Positions 35,748-48,114 of a DNA stretch of 64,000 nt are shown piece by piece; the first letter of the stretch is position 1; every line of letters starts with the position of its first letter. The DNA is taken from the NCBI GenBank assembly GCA_011050085.1, contig DRGL01000054.1, positions 1 to 64,000 on the forward strand, written 5' to 3'. Both the position numbers and the translations under genes were made by a program. The stretch is from Pricia antarctica. GTDB taxonomy: Bacteria > Bacteroidota > Bacteroidia > Flavobacteriales > Flavobacteriaceae. A model generated the notes under the pieces. It was given only the letters and a program-made list of their open reading frames with translations, searched no databases and was not told where the DNA came from.

Positions 35748-38210
35748 ATGCAAAGAATACTTTATTTCGTTGTTTACTTCATCCCCTTTGTAATTTTTGC
35801 CCAAGAACCATCTGACCTAAAACTCTGGTACGATGAACCTGCAGGGGAAGTATGGGAAAATGCCCTACCTATAGGAAATGGTCGTATTGGTGCCATGGTA
35901 TATGGAAACGTCTCCAAAGAAATATTTCAGTTAAATGAGCACACAGTTTGGAGCGGCAGTCCCAACCGGAACGATAATCCTAATGCTCTGAAGGCCTTAC
36001 CAGAAGTGCGACAGCTGATTTTCGATGGCGAATACAAGGCTGCAGAAGAATTGGCAAACGAAAAAATAATTTCCAAAAAATCACAAGGCCAAATTTTTCA
36101 GCCGGTAGGTAATTTAGAGCTCACCTTTTCAAATCAAGAAAAATTTGAGGACTATTATAGGGATTTGGATATTGGTAACGCTACCAGTAGAACTTCCTAT
36201 ACGGCCAACGGCGTTACCTATATTCGTGAAGCCTTTGTTTCGTTGGCTGATCGCGTTTTGATCATAAAACTGTCCACTGATCGACCCGGTAAAATTTCGT
36301 TTACGGCAAATTTCACCTCACCGCATACGGACCCAAAAATAGTGGCTAAAACGGATCACGAGATCTCACTCTGGGGCAAGACGAGTGATCACGAAGGGAT
36401 TGAAGGTAAGGTTAAATTCAACGCCTTGATGCGAATGAAAACCACCAATGGAAAAAGCGTCAAAAGAGATAATGCGATTCGGGTTGATAATGCTGACGAG
36501 GTAGTTTTGATGGTATCCATCGCCTCTAATTTTAATTCGTATAAAGATTTAAATGGGGATGAAATGCAAAGGGCAAAAGAATATTTAGAAACTGCCTTTG
36601 CTAAAGAATTCCCCCAATTAAAGGCAGAGCACATCAAAAAATACCAAAACCTATTCAATCGGGTCAAATTGGATTTTGGCACCACGGATGCTTCAAAATT
36701 ACCTACAGATGAACGATTGGCCAATTTTCGAAATACGGTCGACCCCTCTTTTGTAGCCCTCTACTTTCAATATGGACGGTATCTTTTAATTTCCTCCTCC
36801 CAACCTGGTGGACAGCCCGCTAATCTACAAGGTATTTGGAACCGTAGTATGAAACCCGCGTGGGACAGTAAATATACCATCAACATTAATGCGGAAATGA
36901 ACTATTGGCCCGCAGAACGTACCAATCTATCCGAGCTTCATGAGCCCTTTCTTAAAATGGTGCAAGAGCTGTCTGAAGCCGGACAGGAAACCGCCAAGGT
37001 AATGTACGGCGCGAAAGGCTGGATGGCACACCATAATACGGACATTTGGCGTATTACGGGACCCGTCGATGGAGCATTTTGGGGCATTTGGAACGGTGGT
37101 GGTGGGTGGACGAGCCAACATCTTTGGGAACATTACCTGTACACTGGCGATGAACAGTTCCTAAAATCCATCTATCCAGTCCTTAAAGGTGCAGCGCAGT
37201 TTTATTCCGATTTTTTAGTTCAACATCCGAATTATCCCTATTTGGTAGTCGCTCCTGGAAATTCTCCTGAGAACGCACCGGAGGCGCATCAGGGTTCCTC
37301 CATTACTGCAGGCTCTACTATGGACAACCAGTTGGTATTTGATGTTTTTTCCACAGCAATTCAAGCTTCAAAAATAGTAGGTCAGGATGCTGATTTTGCA
37401 GATACCCTGGCTGCCAAGCGGAAAAAGTTACCTCCCATGCAAATTGGCAAACATAATCAGCTTCAGGAATGGTTGGACGATGTGGATTCACCAACAGATA
37501 ACCACAGGCATATATCACATTTATATGGTCTATTTCCTTCCAATCAAATTTCCCCGTATAGAACGCCCCAACTATTCGCTGCCTCTAAAAACACCCTTTT
37601 ACAACGTGGAGATGTTTCAACGGGATGGAGTATGGGATGGAAAGTAAACTGGTGGGCCAAAATGCAAGATGGCAATCACGCTTTCAAGCTGATTAAAGAT
37701 CAATTGACTCCAGTGGGCATAAATAAGGGTGGTGGTGGCACCTATAACAATCTTTTTGATGCGCATCCGCCTTTTCAAATCGACGGGAATTTCGGATGTA
37801 CTTCCGGAATTGCAGAAATGTTGCTGCAAAGTTCTGACGGAGCGGTTCATTTACTTCCTGCCTTACCCGACGCGCTTGCTTCGGGCTACGTTGAAGGCCT
37901 GAAAGCTAGAGGTGATTTTGAATTGGTGCGTATGGAATGGAAGGATAAAAAACTGGTCAAGGCGACTATCAAATCCAATTTGGGGGGAAATTTACGCCTT
38001 CGGTTACCCAATACCATAGAACGTATCGAAACTGCACAGTTAATTAAAGCCGAGGGTGCCAATCCTAATCCATTTTTTTATATCCCCGAAACCGCTTCCC
38101 CTTTAGTGTCGAAAGAATCAAATTTGACCGAAATCGATTTGGCTGAAACGTTTCTTTTTGATGTAGATACCGAAAAAGGAAAAATCTATACCCTTGTAAT
38201 GAAGAAGTAA
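35748..38210 (+). CDS. GH95 alpha-L-fucosidase / alpha-L-galactosidase, secreted
   Basis: This inverting exo-hydrolase acts on terminal alpha-L-fucose or alpha-L-galactose. Family markers are the N-terminal LWYDEPAGEVWENALPIGNGRIGAMVYG and LNEHTVWSGSPNRN. The (alpha/alpha)6 barrel has NINAEMNYWPAE (Asn379 and Asn381, which activate the water in the Bifidobacterium AfcA enzyme), APGNSPENAP (Glu508, general acid) and FQIDGNFGCTSG (Asp679). It has 820 residues, the usual length, with a signal peptide of about 18. In xylan loci of gut Bacteroides, GH95 members remove L-galactose from complex heteroxylan, and xyloglucan loci use them on L-fucose. Which applies here cannot be read off. It is the first gene of the ten-gene rightward run, one base from the next. 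Confidence 0.95.
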   Translation: MQRILYFVVYFIPFVIFAQEPSDLKLWYDEPAGEVWENALPIGNGRIGAMVYGNVSKEIFQLNEHTVWSGSPNRNDNPNALKALPEVRQLIFDGEYKAAEELANEKIISKKSQGQIFQPVGNLELTFSNQEKFEDYYRDLDIGNATSRTSYTANGVTYIREAFVSLADRVLIIKLSTDRPGKISFTANFTSPHTDPKIVAKTDHEISLWGKTSDHEGIEGKVKFNALMRMKTTNGKSVKRDNAIRVDNADEVVLMVSIASNFNSYKDLNGDEMQRAKEYLETAFAKEFPQLKAEHIKKYQNLFNRVKLDFGTTDASKLPTDERLANFRNTVDPSFVALYFQYGRYLLISSSQPGGQPANLQGIWNRSMKPAWDSKYTININAEMNYWPAERTNLSELHEPFLKMVQELSEAGQETAKVMYGAKGWMAHHNTDIWRITGPVDGAFWGIWNGGGGWTSQHLWEHYLYTGDEQFLKSIYPVLKGAAQFYSDFLVQHPNYPYLVVAPGNSPENAPEAHQGSSITAGSTMDNQLVFDVFSTAIQASKIVGQDADFADTLAAKRKKLPPMQIGKHNQLQEWLDDVDSPTDNHRHISHLYGLFPSNQISPYRTPQLFAASKNTLLQRGDVSTGWSMGWKVNWWAKMQDGNHAFKLIKDQLTPVGINKGGGGTYNNLFDAHPPFQIDGNFGCTSGIAEMLLQSSDGAVHLLPALPDALASGYVEGLKARGDFELVRMEWKDKKLVKATIKSNLGGNLRLRLPNTIERIETAQLIKAEGANPNPFFYIPETASPLVSKESNLTEIDLAETFLFDVDTEKGKIYTLVMKK

Positions 38211-38211
38211 T

Positions 38212-39768
38212 ATGAAGCGATATCATCCTGTTAGTACGCTAGTTATGTATCTGATGCTTCAGTTCACGGTATATCCGCAAGCACAGAATCCCATTGTATT
38301 TGCAGATATACCCGACCTATCCATGATTCGGGTAGATGACACTTATTACATGAGCAGTACGACCATGCACATGAGCCCTGGGGTTCCTATTATGAAGTCT
38401 AAGGATTTGGTCAATTGGGAACTCGTGAATTATGCGTACGAACAACTCGGTGATGTCGATGCCCTGAATTTAAAAAATGGGGAAAGTGCCTATGGCAGAG
38501 GTTCATGGGCCAGTTGCATGCGCTATCACAACAACACATTTTATGTATTTACTTTCGCTGCTACGACCGGTAAAACCTATATATATTCTACAAAAGATAT
38601 TGAGAACGGACCTTGGGAGGTAACTTCCTTCGAACCATCCTATCATGACCTCAGCGTACATTTTGATGATGATGGTAAAGTGTACATGATTTGGGGAGCA
38701 GGAAAATTGATGATCGCTGAACTTGAGAGCGATTTATCCGGCGTAAAAAAAGGAACGGAACGGGTACTTATCGAAAATGCAAGCGCACCCGCCGGTGATA
38801 CCATTATGTTAGGTGCAGAAGGTTCACAACTCTTTAAAATCGATGGCAACTACTATCTCTTTAATATAACATGGCCAAGAGGTGGCATGCGCACGGTATT
38901 GATTCATCGGGCTGACAGTATAAATGGCCCTTGGGAAGGCAAACTCGCTTTGCAAGATAATGGAGTGGCACAGGGCGGATTGATAGATACTCCAGACGGG
39001 AAATGGTTCTCGTACCTATTTAGGGATTATGGGTCGGTTGGCCGTATTCCTTACTTGGTTCCCGTTAGTTGGAAAGACGGCTGGCCTGTATTGGGTGAAG
39101 ATGGGAAGGTGCCCGAAATAGTGGACTTACCTGCAAGTAAAGGCTTGATTCCGAACATCGTAGCATCGGACGAATTCAAACGTAACAAGGATGACCCCCA
39201 CCTGCCATTAGTTTGGCAATGGAACCATAATCCTGTAGACAGCCTTTGGTCCCTGAACGACAGAAAAGGGTATTTGCGACTGATTACGGGACGCGTAGAC
39301 AGCACCTTCGTGCAAGCTAGAAACACATTGACGCAAAGAACCATCGGTCCTGTCTGTACCGGGATTTCCGAACTGGATATTTCACATATGAAGGAAGGCG
39401 ATTTTGCTGGGCTGTCTTTGCTACAACAGCAGTATGGATTGGTGGGTGTAAAATTTGAAAATGGGAAAAAACGGGTGGTCATGGTCAAAACAAAAGACGA
39501 CCAAGCCCAAGAACAGGAATCTATCTCATTATCCCAGAAAAAAATCTACTTAAAAGCTAGCTGTGATTTTACCGATAAAAAAGATGAGGCCAACTTTTAT
39601 TACAGCCTAAATGGCAAAGAATGGAAGAGCATCGGAACCACACTAAAAATGGCCTATACCCTACCCCATTTTATGGGGTATCGTTTCGGACTTTTTAACT
39701 ACGCCACCAAAGAAGCTGGTGGGTTTGTAGACTTTGATTATTTCAGGATAAGCAATCAATTAGACTAG
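38212..39768 (+). CDS. GH43 with C-terminal beta-sandwich (subfamily 12-like), secreted
   Basis: This two-domain GH43 enzyme is probably an alpha-L-arabinofuranosidase or beta-xylosidase. The five-bladed propeller (about residues 25-310) starts with ADIPDLSMIRVDDTYYMSST carrying the base Asp, then SYHDLSVHFDDDG with the pKa-modulating Asp, and LGAEGSQLFKIDGNYYL with the general acid Glu. The TMHMSPGVPIMKSKDLVNWE stretch is typical of subfamily 12. The C-terminal half (about 320-518, ending VDFDYFRIS) is the concanavalin-like module that closes the active site in xylosidases. It has 518 residues. It starts one base after the GH95 stop, so it is translationally linked. The exact linkage it cuts is not known. 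Confidence 0.92.
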   Translation: MKRYHPVSTLVMYLMLQFTVYPQAQNPIVFADIPDLSMIRVDDTYYMSSTTMHMSPGVPIMKSKDLVNWELVNYAYEQLGDVDALNLKNGESAYGRGSWASCMRYHNNTFYVFTFAATTGKTYIYSTKDIENGPWEVTSFEPSYHDLSVHFDDDGKVYMIWGAGKLMIAELESDLSGVKKGTERVLIENASAPAGDTIMLGAEGSQLFKIDGNYYLFNITWPRGGMRTVLIHRADSINGPWEGKLALQDNGVAQGGLIDTPDGKWFSYLFRDYGSVGRIPYLVPVSWKDGWPVLGEDGKVPEIVDLPASKGLIPNIVASDEFKRNKDDPHLPLVWQWNHNPVDSLWSLNDRKGYLRLITGRVDSTFVQARNTLTQRTIGPVCTGISELDISHMKEGDFAGLSLLQQQYGLVGVKFENGKKRVVMVKTKDDQAQEQESISLSQKKIYLKASCDFTDKKDEANFYYSLNGKEWKSIGTTLKMAYTLPHFMGYRFGLFNYATKEAGGFVDFDYFRISNQLD

Positions 39769-39783
39769 ACAAACACTATATAA

Positions 39784-42102
<2,319 letters not shown>

Positions 42103-42133
42103 AGTTATTACCTGTAATTCTTAAAACTATACT

Positions 42134-43336
42134 ATGAATTTTACGCGTTTTTTAAATAAAATCTCCCTATTCACAATTTTGCTGGCAACAAGTATTTCCT
42201 ATGCTCAGCAGGCGAATGTCAATCTAGATTATAATCCTCAGAAAGATACAGAAGGCTTGATACCTTTTAGTGCACAAGTAAACTCTCCCGAAGTGCATGA
42301 TGACCGAACTGTCACTTTTCGGTTGAAGGCTCCCGATGCCCGACAAGTTGAATTGAATCCGGGAGCTATTAACACAGCCCTTGGTAAAGGCAGAGATCCG
42401 ATTCCCTTTACAAAAGAGAACGATAGTATATGGACACTGAACATTGGGCCACTTCCTCCTGATATGTATGCCTATCATCTGAGAGTTGATGGGGTGCAAA
42501 TGGCCGACCCAAACAATACACAGGCCGCATTTACGGCCATGCCTCCCTATAGTCAATTAATAGTGCATGGCGATGGCCCAGCGTATTATGATGCGAAAAA
42601 TATCCCGCATGGCAATGTGACCCGTCACATTTATCATTCCGATGTAACCCAGGGAGAACGTGAAATGTACGTTTATACGCCGCCAGGTTATAATCCCGAG
42701 AAAAAATATCCCGTCCTCTATTTGGTCGGTGGAAGCGGCGAACTACCTTCTAACTGGATTTACGACGGAAGGGTAAATTTAATGATGGATAATCTGCTAG
42801 CGGAAAAAAAAGCCGCCCCAATGATTATTGCCATACCCAATAATCAGGTTATCCACCGCAATCATCCCCAGCATACCGAGCTCACCTTTGATGTTTTTGA
42901 AAAAGAACTCAAGAACCATGTCATACCGCTAATCGACCAAAATTACAGTACCATTCAAAATCCGAAGGGAAGGGCTATTTCCGGTCTGTCAATGGGAGGT
43001 CGTCATAGCATGTTCATAGGCTTTCGGTCGCTCGATCTTTTTGCCAATTTCGGAATTCTCAGCGCAGGGGACACAGATGCGGAAACTACGCTAAAACCTT
43101 TTTTGAACAAAGCCAATGTTAACGATAGCGTAGATTATCTTTTTGTAGGCCAAGGAACAAAGGAAGCTGAAGGTCGATTTAATGCAAGAGTTCAGGGCCT
43201 GCATGAGGCTTTGACCAATCACGATATAAAACACGAATATTATGTTGGCGGTAACGGCGGTCATGATTGGTCTACATGGCGTCATCTTTTATACTATAGA
43301 TTCCTACCCAATCTTTGGCAGAATATGGATAACTAA
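42134..43336 (+). CDS. CE1-like esterase with N-terminal E-set domain, copy 3 (divergent)
   Basis: This is a third secreted E-set plus alpha/beta-hydrolase protein (400 residues), the most diverged of the three. The signal peptide ends near SYAQQ. The E-set includes RLKAPDARQVELNPG and YAYHLRVDGVQMADPNN. The esterase domain begins [28 protein letters not shown]; a glycine stands where the other copies have the oxyanion His (HG). The elbow is GLSMGGRHS, and the C-terminal GGHDWSTWRHLLYYRFLPNLW holds the histidine. IPNNQVIHRNHPQHTE is an insertion near the active site, rich in histidine and asparagine. The first residues match Sec export. It is 31 bases after copy 2 and 15 before the type-B esterase. 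Confidence 0.88.
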   Translation: MNFTRFLNKISLFTILLATSISYAQQANVNLDYNPQKDTEGLIPFSAQVNSPEVHDDRTVTFRLKAPDARQVELNPGAINTALGKGRDPIPFTKENDSIWTLNIGPLPPDMYAYHLRVDGVQMADPNNTQAAFTAMPPYSQLIVHGDGPAYYDAKNIPHGNVTRHIYHSDVTQGEREMYVYTPPGYNPEKKYPVLYLVGGSGELPSNWIYDGRVNLMMDNLLAEKKAAPMIIAIPNNQVIHRNHPQHTELTFDVFEKELKNHVIPLIDQNYSTIQNPKGRAISGLSMGGRHSMFIGFRSLDLFANFGILSAGDTDAETTLKPFLNKANVNDSVDYLFVGQGTKEAEGRFNARVQGLHEALTNHDIKHEYYVGGNGGHDWSTWRHLLYYRFLPNLWQNMDN

Positions 43337-43351
43337 ACCAAATCACTCCAA

Positions 43352-44923
43352 ATGAAAAACACTACGCTAGGCCTGTTTTCAATAGTTATAATTTTTATGA
43401 TATCCTGTGAAAAAAAGCAGGAACAAATTCCAGGTCAAGTCAAAATTGCTGACGGTACCGTACAGGGACTAGTACAAGATAGTCTCACTATTTTTAAGGG
43501 GATTCCTTTTGCATCACCACCCTTGGGCGATTTACGATGGAAGGCCCCGCAACCCGTAAAATCTTGGGAAGGCGTTAAGCAAACGACAGAATTTGCGTCG
43601 GCACCCATACAGGGGAACGACCAGAATGGAAAGAGTGAAGATTGTTTGTATCTGAATGTTTGGACCCCTACAACTTCACCCGAAGAAAAAATTCCCGTAT
43701 TGGTATGGATTTATGGCGGTGGTTTTAGTTTTGGTGCTACTTCAGAACCTGTTTATGATGGCGCAACCTTGGCCAAAAAAGGAGTTATTCTGGTCAGTAT
43801 TGCGTACCGGGTCGGCCAAATTGGCTTTCTGGCACATCCTGAACTGAGTGCTGAAAATGCGGATAATGTTTCCGGAAATTACGGCATTTTAGATCAAATT
43901 GCCGGTTTGAAATGGGTAAAAGACAACATTGCCGCTTTTGGGGGTGATCCGGAAAAGGTGACCATTTTCGGAGAATCTGCCGGAGGTATTTCGGTAAGCA
44001 TGTTGTGCGCTTCTCCTTTGGCGAAAGGTCTTTTTCAAGGTGCCATATCCCAAAGCGGGGGGTCTTTCGGTCCGTCAAGACCTATTACTTTTCCCGGTGA
44101 AAATATGAAGACTCTTGCCATGGCCGAGAAAGAAGGATTGGCATATGCCGAAAACTTGGGCATCAAATCAGTACAAGACCTTAGAAAAACTCCGGTAGAC
44201 AAACTCCCAATGGGTATGGGAATGGGCGGTGCTTGGCCCATTATCGACGGACATGTTATTCCCGATGATCAGTTCAAACTATACGAACAAGGAAAATTCA
44301 ACGATGTGCCGGTACTTATCGGTTATAATTCCGATGAAGGTGCCAGTTTTTCTCGTGAAAAAAACCCCGAGGAATTTATATCGAACGTTGAAAATAGATA
44401 TGGGCAGTTTTCAAAAGAGCTGCTCGATGCCTATCCTGTTGGCGAAACTACCGTTCCCAAAACCGCTAGGGATTTAGCTAGAGATGCCGCTTTCGGTTGG
44501 CATACCTGGAGTTGGGCAAGGCTACAATCTCAAAAAGGAACTTCTAAAGTGTACTATTATTATTTTGAACAGCATCCCGATTATGCCGAGGATTCTCCAA
44601 AATTTGGCTATGGTTCGCCACACGGTCAAGAGGTAGCCTATGTTTTTAACAACCTAGATTATACTAATCCTGAGCTTTCCGAATCGGATGAATCTATCTC
44701 TGAGGCTATGGCAACGTATTGGACCAATTTCACCAAATACGGGAATCCAAACGGAGACAATCTAGTGGAATGGCCTGCATTCAGCACTGAAAATCCAGAA
44801 GTCATGTATTTTGAGCAAACCCCACATGTAGGTCCAGTACCTAGTGAGGCTTCCTTGAAAGTCCTAGATACCTATTTTGAATGGCGAAGAAGTGATGCGG
44901 GAGGAACCTGGGTAAAACAGTAA
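43352..44923 (+). CDS. Type-B carboxylesterase/lipase, lipoprotein
   Basis: This alpha/beta-hydrolase of the carboxylesterase type-B (acetylcholinesterase-like) family probably removes acyl or aryl ester groups. A lipobox ends ISC (Cys19), so it is membrane-anchored. The triad is visible: FGESAGGISV with Ser209, the Glu in YNSDEGASF (about residue 330), and the His in YGSPHGQEVAYVF (about residue 430). SEDCLYLNVWTP and VWIYGGGFSFGA are the family signatures, the second forming the oxyanion hole. It has 523 residues, as expected. In a run of polysaccharide esterases it may handle feruloyl-type or small aryl esters, but the family is broad and the substrate is open. It is 2 bases from the CE15 gene. 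Confidence 0.92.
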   Translation: MKNTTLGLFSIVIIFMISCEKKQEQIPGQVKIADGTVQGLVQDSLTIFKGIPFASPPLGDLRWKAPQPVKSWEGVKQTTEFASAPIQGNDQNGKSEDCLYLNVWTPTTSPEEKIPVLVWIYGGGFSFGATSEPVYDGATLAKKGVILVSIAYRVGQIGFLAHPELSAENADNVSGNYGILDQIAGLKWVKDNIAAFGGDPEKVTIFGESAGGISVSMLCASPLAKGLFQGAISQSGGSFGPSRPITFPGENMKTLAMAEKEGLAYAENLGIKSVQDLRKTPVDKLPMGMGMGGAWPIIDGHVIPDDQFKLYEQGKFNDVPVLIGYNSDEGASFSREKNPEEFISNVENRYGQFSKELLDAYPVGETTVPKTARDLARDAAFGWHTWSWARLQSQKGTSKVYYYYFEQHPDYAEDSPKFGYGSPHGQEVAYVFNNLDYTNPELSESDESISEAMATYWTNFTKYGNPNGDNLVEWPAFSTENPEVMYFEQTPHVGPVPSEASLKVLDTYFEWRRSDAGGTWVKQ

Positions 44924-44925
44924 AT

Positions 44926-46281
44926 ATGAGAAGTTTACTTTCTTTTTTTATTTTTTTGACTACTATAACAACGATAGCTCAAAATACTACTATATCAAAG
45001 GACAGCACAGTTAAGTATACTGAAATAGATTTCTTAAATATGAAGGAACAATTGGGGATTACTTTGCCAAATCGTCCGGGACCTTCTGGAAATCCATCCG
45101 ACCCCAATGCGGCCAATAGCGACGAAACCAAAGTTGTGCCCTATACCCTACCTAATCCCTTGGTTAGTATTAACGGAACAAAGATACTAACAGAAGAAGC
45201 TTGGTGGAACCTTCGAAGACCAGAAATAGTCGAGCAGTTTGAGACGGAAATGTACGGCCGAAAACCGCAAAATATACCTGATGTTACTTGGACTGTGGTT
45301 TCAGAAAAAGATACCCTAGCCGGTCCCTATCCCGTAACCGAAAGATTGTTAATGGGAAAAGTGGATAATGCTGATTATCCCCAAATAGATGTAACGATTG
45401 AACTACTCATTGGCCTTCCCAAAGATTTGAAGCAAGCAACTCCCCTTGTAACACGTTTTGGCTTTATCGATTGGCCATTTGGTCCACCGCCTGCGGAACC
45501 CAACAGTTATTTTATGTCATCCTATGAACCCTTATGGAAACAACAACTCATTTCTCAAAATTGGGGCTATGCTATTTTGGTAACATCCTCCGTTCAGGCG
45601 GATAATGGAGCGGGATTAACCTCAGGGATTATTGGTCTGGTAAATAAAGGGAAGCACAGAAGCACAGAAGATTGGGGTGCGCTACGGGCGTGGGCCTGGG
45701 GTGCTGAAAAAGTAATGGATTACTTTGAAACAGACGCGTTAATTGATGCCAACAGAATAGGAATAGAAGGCACTTCAAGATATGGTAAGGCGGCCTTGGT
45801 AACGATGGCTTTTGACACTCGATACGCTCTCGGGTTTATTGGCTCCTCTGGAGCTGGGGGTGCGTCCCTTTTACGTAGAAACTTCGGGGAAATGATTGAA
45901 AATCTGGCCTCTTCTTCAGAGTATCATTGGTTTAGTGGAAATTTTATTAAGTATGCCAGCACGTTGAAAATCGATGATTTACCTGTAGACGCCCATGAAT
46001 TGATTGCCCTATGTGCCCCAAGACCCGTTTTCATTAGCGTGGGATCTCCTTTAATAGAGGGCAATTGGGTAGACGGTAAGGGCATGTTCTTAGCCGGAGT
46101 GGAAGCTAGCCCTGTTTATGAACTACTGGGTAAAAACGGACTTCCAAATACTACATACCCTACCATGGGTAGTGCATTGACTGATGGTGAAATAGCGTTC
46201 AGACAGCATGCGGGCGGACATAGTACTGGTCCGAATTGGAGCACTTTTATTTCATGGTCCCATACATATTGGAATGATTAA
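44926..46281 (+). CDS. CE15 glucuronoyl esterase-like protein, secreted
   Basis: It probably cleaves the ester between 4-O-methylglucuronate on xylan and lignin alcohols, or related glucuronoyl esters. CE15 markers are RIGIEGTSRYGKAALVTMAFDTR with the nucleophile Ser284, the following GSSGAGGASLLRRNFGEMIENL, PVDAHELIALCAPRPVFI, and a C-terminal histidine in HAGGHSTGPNW. The signal peptide ends near TIAQN (residue 20). It has 451 residues, in the normal range. The canonical elbow G-C-S-R-x-G-K is here GTSRYGK, common in bacterial branches whose substrate range is less clear. It starts 2 bases after the type-B esterase, so the two are co-translated. GH67 in the same locus acts on the same glucuronate decoration. 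Confidence 0.93.
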   Translation: MRSLLSFFIFLTTITTIAQNTTISKDSTVKYTEIDFLNMKEQLGITLPNRPGPSGNPSDPNAANSDETKVVPYTLPNPLVSINGTKILTEEAWWNLRRPEIVEQFETEMYGRKPQNIPDVTWTVVSEKDTLAGPYPVTERLLMGKVDNADYPQIDVTIELLIGLPKDLKQATPLVTRFGFIDWPFGPPPAEPNSYFMSSYEPLWKQQLISQNWGYAILVTSSVQADNGAGLTSGIIGLVNKGKHRSTEDWGALRAWAWGAEKVMDYFETDALIDANRIGIEGTSRYGKAALVTMAFDTRYALGFIGSSGAGGASLLRRNFGEMIENLASSSEYHWFSGNFIKYASTLKIDDLPVDAHELIALCAPRPVFISVGSPLIEGNWVDGKGMFLAGVEASPVYELLGKNGLPNTTYPTMGSALTDGEIAFRQHAGGHSTGPNWSTFISWSHTYWND

Positions 46282-46316
46282 TAAAAAATGATCTGAACTT
46301 TTAGAATATATAAAAA

Positions 46317-48065
46317 ATGAAAAAAAATAATACATTTTTAATGATGGCCGTAGTAACACTTTTTGTACTAGTAAGTTTCACAGTTACTGAACCTACAATC
46401 CATCCGCCTAAATCTAATGGACCCATCTTTTCGAAAGTCATCTATGAAGGAAATGATCAGGTATATAATGATTACAATCTTGAAAGTGATGAGTTTTTCA
46501 ATCCTATTCTACAAGGCTGCTATCCAGACCCGGCCATAACCCGAAAAGGAGATGATTACTATTTGGTATGTTCCTCATTTGCCATGTTTCCCGGTGTGCC
46601 CATCTTTCATTCCAATGATTTAGTGAATTGGAAACAGATCGGTCATGTTTTAGACAGGCCTTCACAGCTAGATGTGCATGACACCGGAATAAGCCAAGGG
46701 GTTTATGCTCCAGGGATTACGTACAATCCTAAAAACGATACGTTCTATATGATTGTTACCGCTTTTGCTGGTGGAATGGGAAATATCGTGGTTAAAACCA
46801 AAGACCCGATGAAAGGATGGAGCGAGCCCATAAAGCAGAATTTTGGCGGTATTGATCCTTCAATTTTCTTTGATGAGGATGGCAAAGGATATGTAATTCA
46901 TAATGATGCCCCGGACGAAGGGAAGGAGCTATACAATGGACACCGAGTGATCAAAATCTGGGAATATGACGTGGAAAATGATCAGGTCATTGCCGGTACT
47001 GATAAAATTATAGTAGATGGTGGTGTGGATATTACCGAGAAGCCCATTTGGATCGAGGCACCGCATATCTATAAAAAAGATGGTAACTATTTTTTGATTT
47101 GCGCAGAAGGAGGCACCGGTGATTGGCACAGTGAGGTCGTATTCAAAAGTGATAGTCCGAAAGGTCCCTTTATTCCCGCTCCTAGCAATCCCATCTTAAC
47201 CCAGCGCTATTTTGAAAAGGATAGAAAAAATAAAGTGGATTGGGCCGGACATGCCGATTTGGTAAAGGGTCCTGATGACCAATATTATGGGGTTTTTCTG
47301 GCCATTCGTCCCAATGAGAAAAACCAAGTAAATACAGGTAGGGAGACCTTTATTTTACCAGTGGATTGGTCGGGCGAGTTTCCTGTTTTTGAGAATGGAT
47401 TGATTCCTATGGAGCCCAAACTCAAAATGCCAGAGGGAGTTACCAATAAGACAGGTGAAAATGGTTATTTACCAAACGGAAATTTCACCTACGAGGAAGA
47501 TTTCTCTTCGGATAGTCTTGATTTTAGGTGGATAGGCTTACGTGGACCGCGAGAAGCATTCATTAAAAATGTAAAAAATGGAATAGAAATTACTCCCTTT
47601 ACCACAAACATTACGGAATTAAAACCAACTTCTACCCTATTCTACAGGCAACAGCACAAGACTTTTTCCTTTACCACCCAAATGCTGTATACGCCAAAAA
47701 CAGAAAAGGATATGGCAGGGTTGACCGCTTATCAGAATGAAGGTTCCAATTTTGCCTTTGGTCTTACCAAAAAAGGAAAGGATACGTATTTGGTATTACA
47801 GAAAAATAGCAGACCCGATAGACGTGGCGCAGTTAACTCCGAAATTATCGGAACTACCAAGATTGAATCTAAAGACCCATTGACATTGCGAATTTCAGCT
47901 AATGGAAACGACTATACCTTTGACTATTCAACCGATGGAACCGAGTTTATCAATGTTGGTGGCACCGTTGCCGGCGATATACTTTCTACCGATGTCGCAG
48001 GGGGATTTACAGGCGCCATGCTTGGGTTGTATGCGACAGCTGGGAACGATAGTATTCTTAAATAG
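46317..48065 (+). CDS. GH43 with C-terminal beta-sandwich, second copy in the run
   Basis: This is a secreted or membrane-anchored two-domain GH43 hydrolase, likely a beta-xylosidase or alpha-L-arabinofuranosidase. The propeller (about residues 55-365) opens with GCYPDPAITRKGDDYYLVCSS carrying the base Asp, continues with GGIDPSIFFDEDGKGYVIHN with the modulating Asp, and WIEAPHIYKKDGNYFL with the acid Glu. The C-terminal module (about 385-582) has DFRWIGLRGPREAF and YRQQHKTFSFTTQML, typical of the lectin-like domain of GH43 xylosidases. The N-terminus is hydrophobic (FLMMAVVTLFVLVSFTV), with no clear cleavage site. It has 582 residues. It differs clearly from the GH43 at 38212 in motif details, so the two probably have different linkages as substrates. 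Confidence 0.92.
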   Translation: MKKNNTFLMMAVVTLFVLVSFTVTEPTIHPPKSNGPIFSKVIYEGNDQVYNDYNLESDEFFNPILQGCYPDPAITRKGDDYYLVCSSFAMFPGVPIFHSNDLVNWKQIGHVLDRPSQLDVHDTGISQGVYAPGITYNPKNDTFYMIVTAFAGGMGNIVVKTKDPMKGWSEPIKQNFGGIDPSIFFDEDGKGYVIHNDAPDEGKELYNGHRVIKIWEYDVENDQVIAGTDKIIVDGGVDITEKPIWIEAPHIYKKDGNYFLICAEGGTGDWHSEVVFKSDSPKGPFIPAPSNPILTQRYFEKDRKNKVDWAGHADLVKGPDDQYYGVFLAIRPNEKNQVNTGRETFILPVDWSGEFPVFENGLIPMEPKLKMPEGVTNKTGENGYLPNGNFTYEEDFSSDSLDFRWIGLRGPREAFIKNVKNGIEITPFTTNITELKPTSTLFYRQQHKTFSFTTQMLYTPKTEKDMAGLTAYQNEGSNFAFGLTKKGKDTYLVLQKNSRPDRRGAVNSEIIGTTKIESKDPLTLRISANGNDYTFDYSTDGTEFINVGGTVAGDILSTDVAGGFTGAMLGLYATAGNDSILK

Positions 48066-48114
48066 AACCAGGGTATTTCTAACGCTGTTGTAGGGATAAA
48101 TTAAAATAAACCCA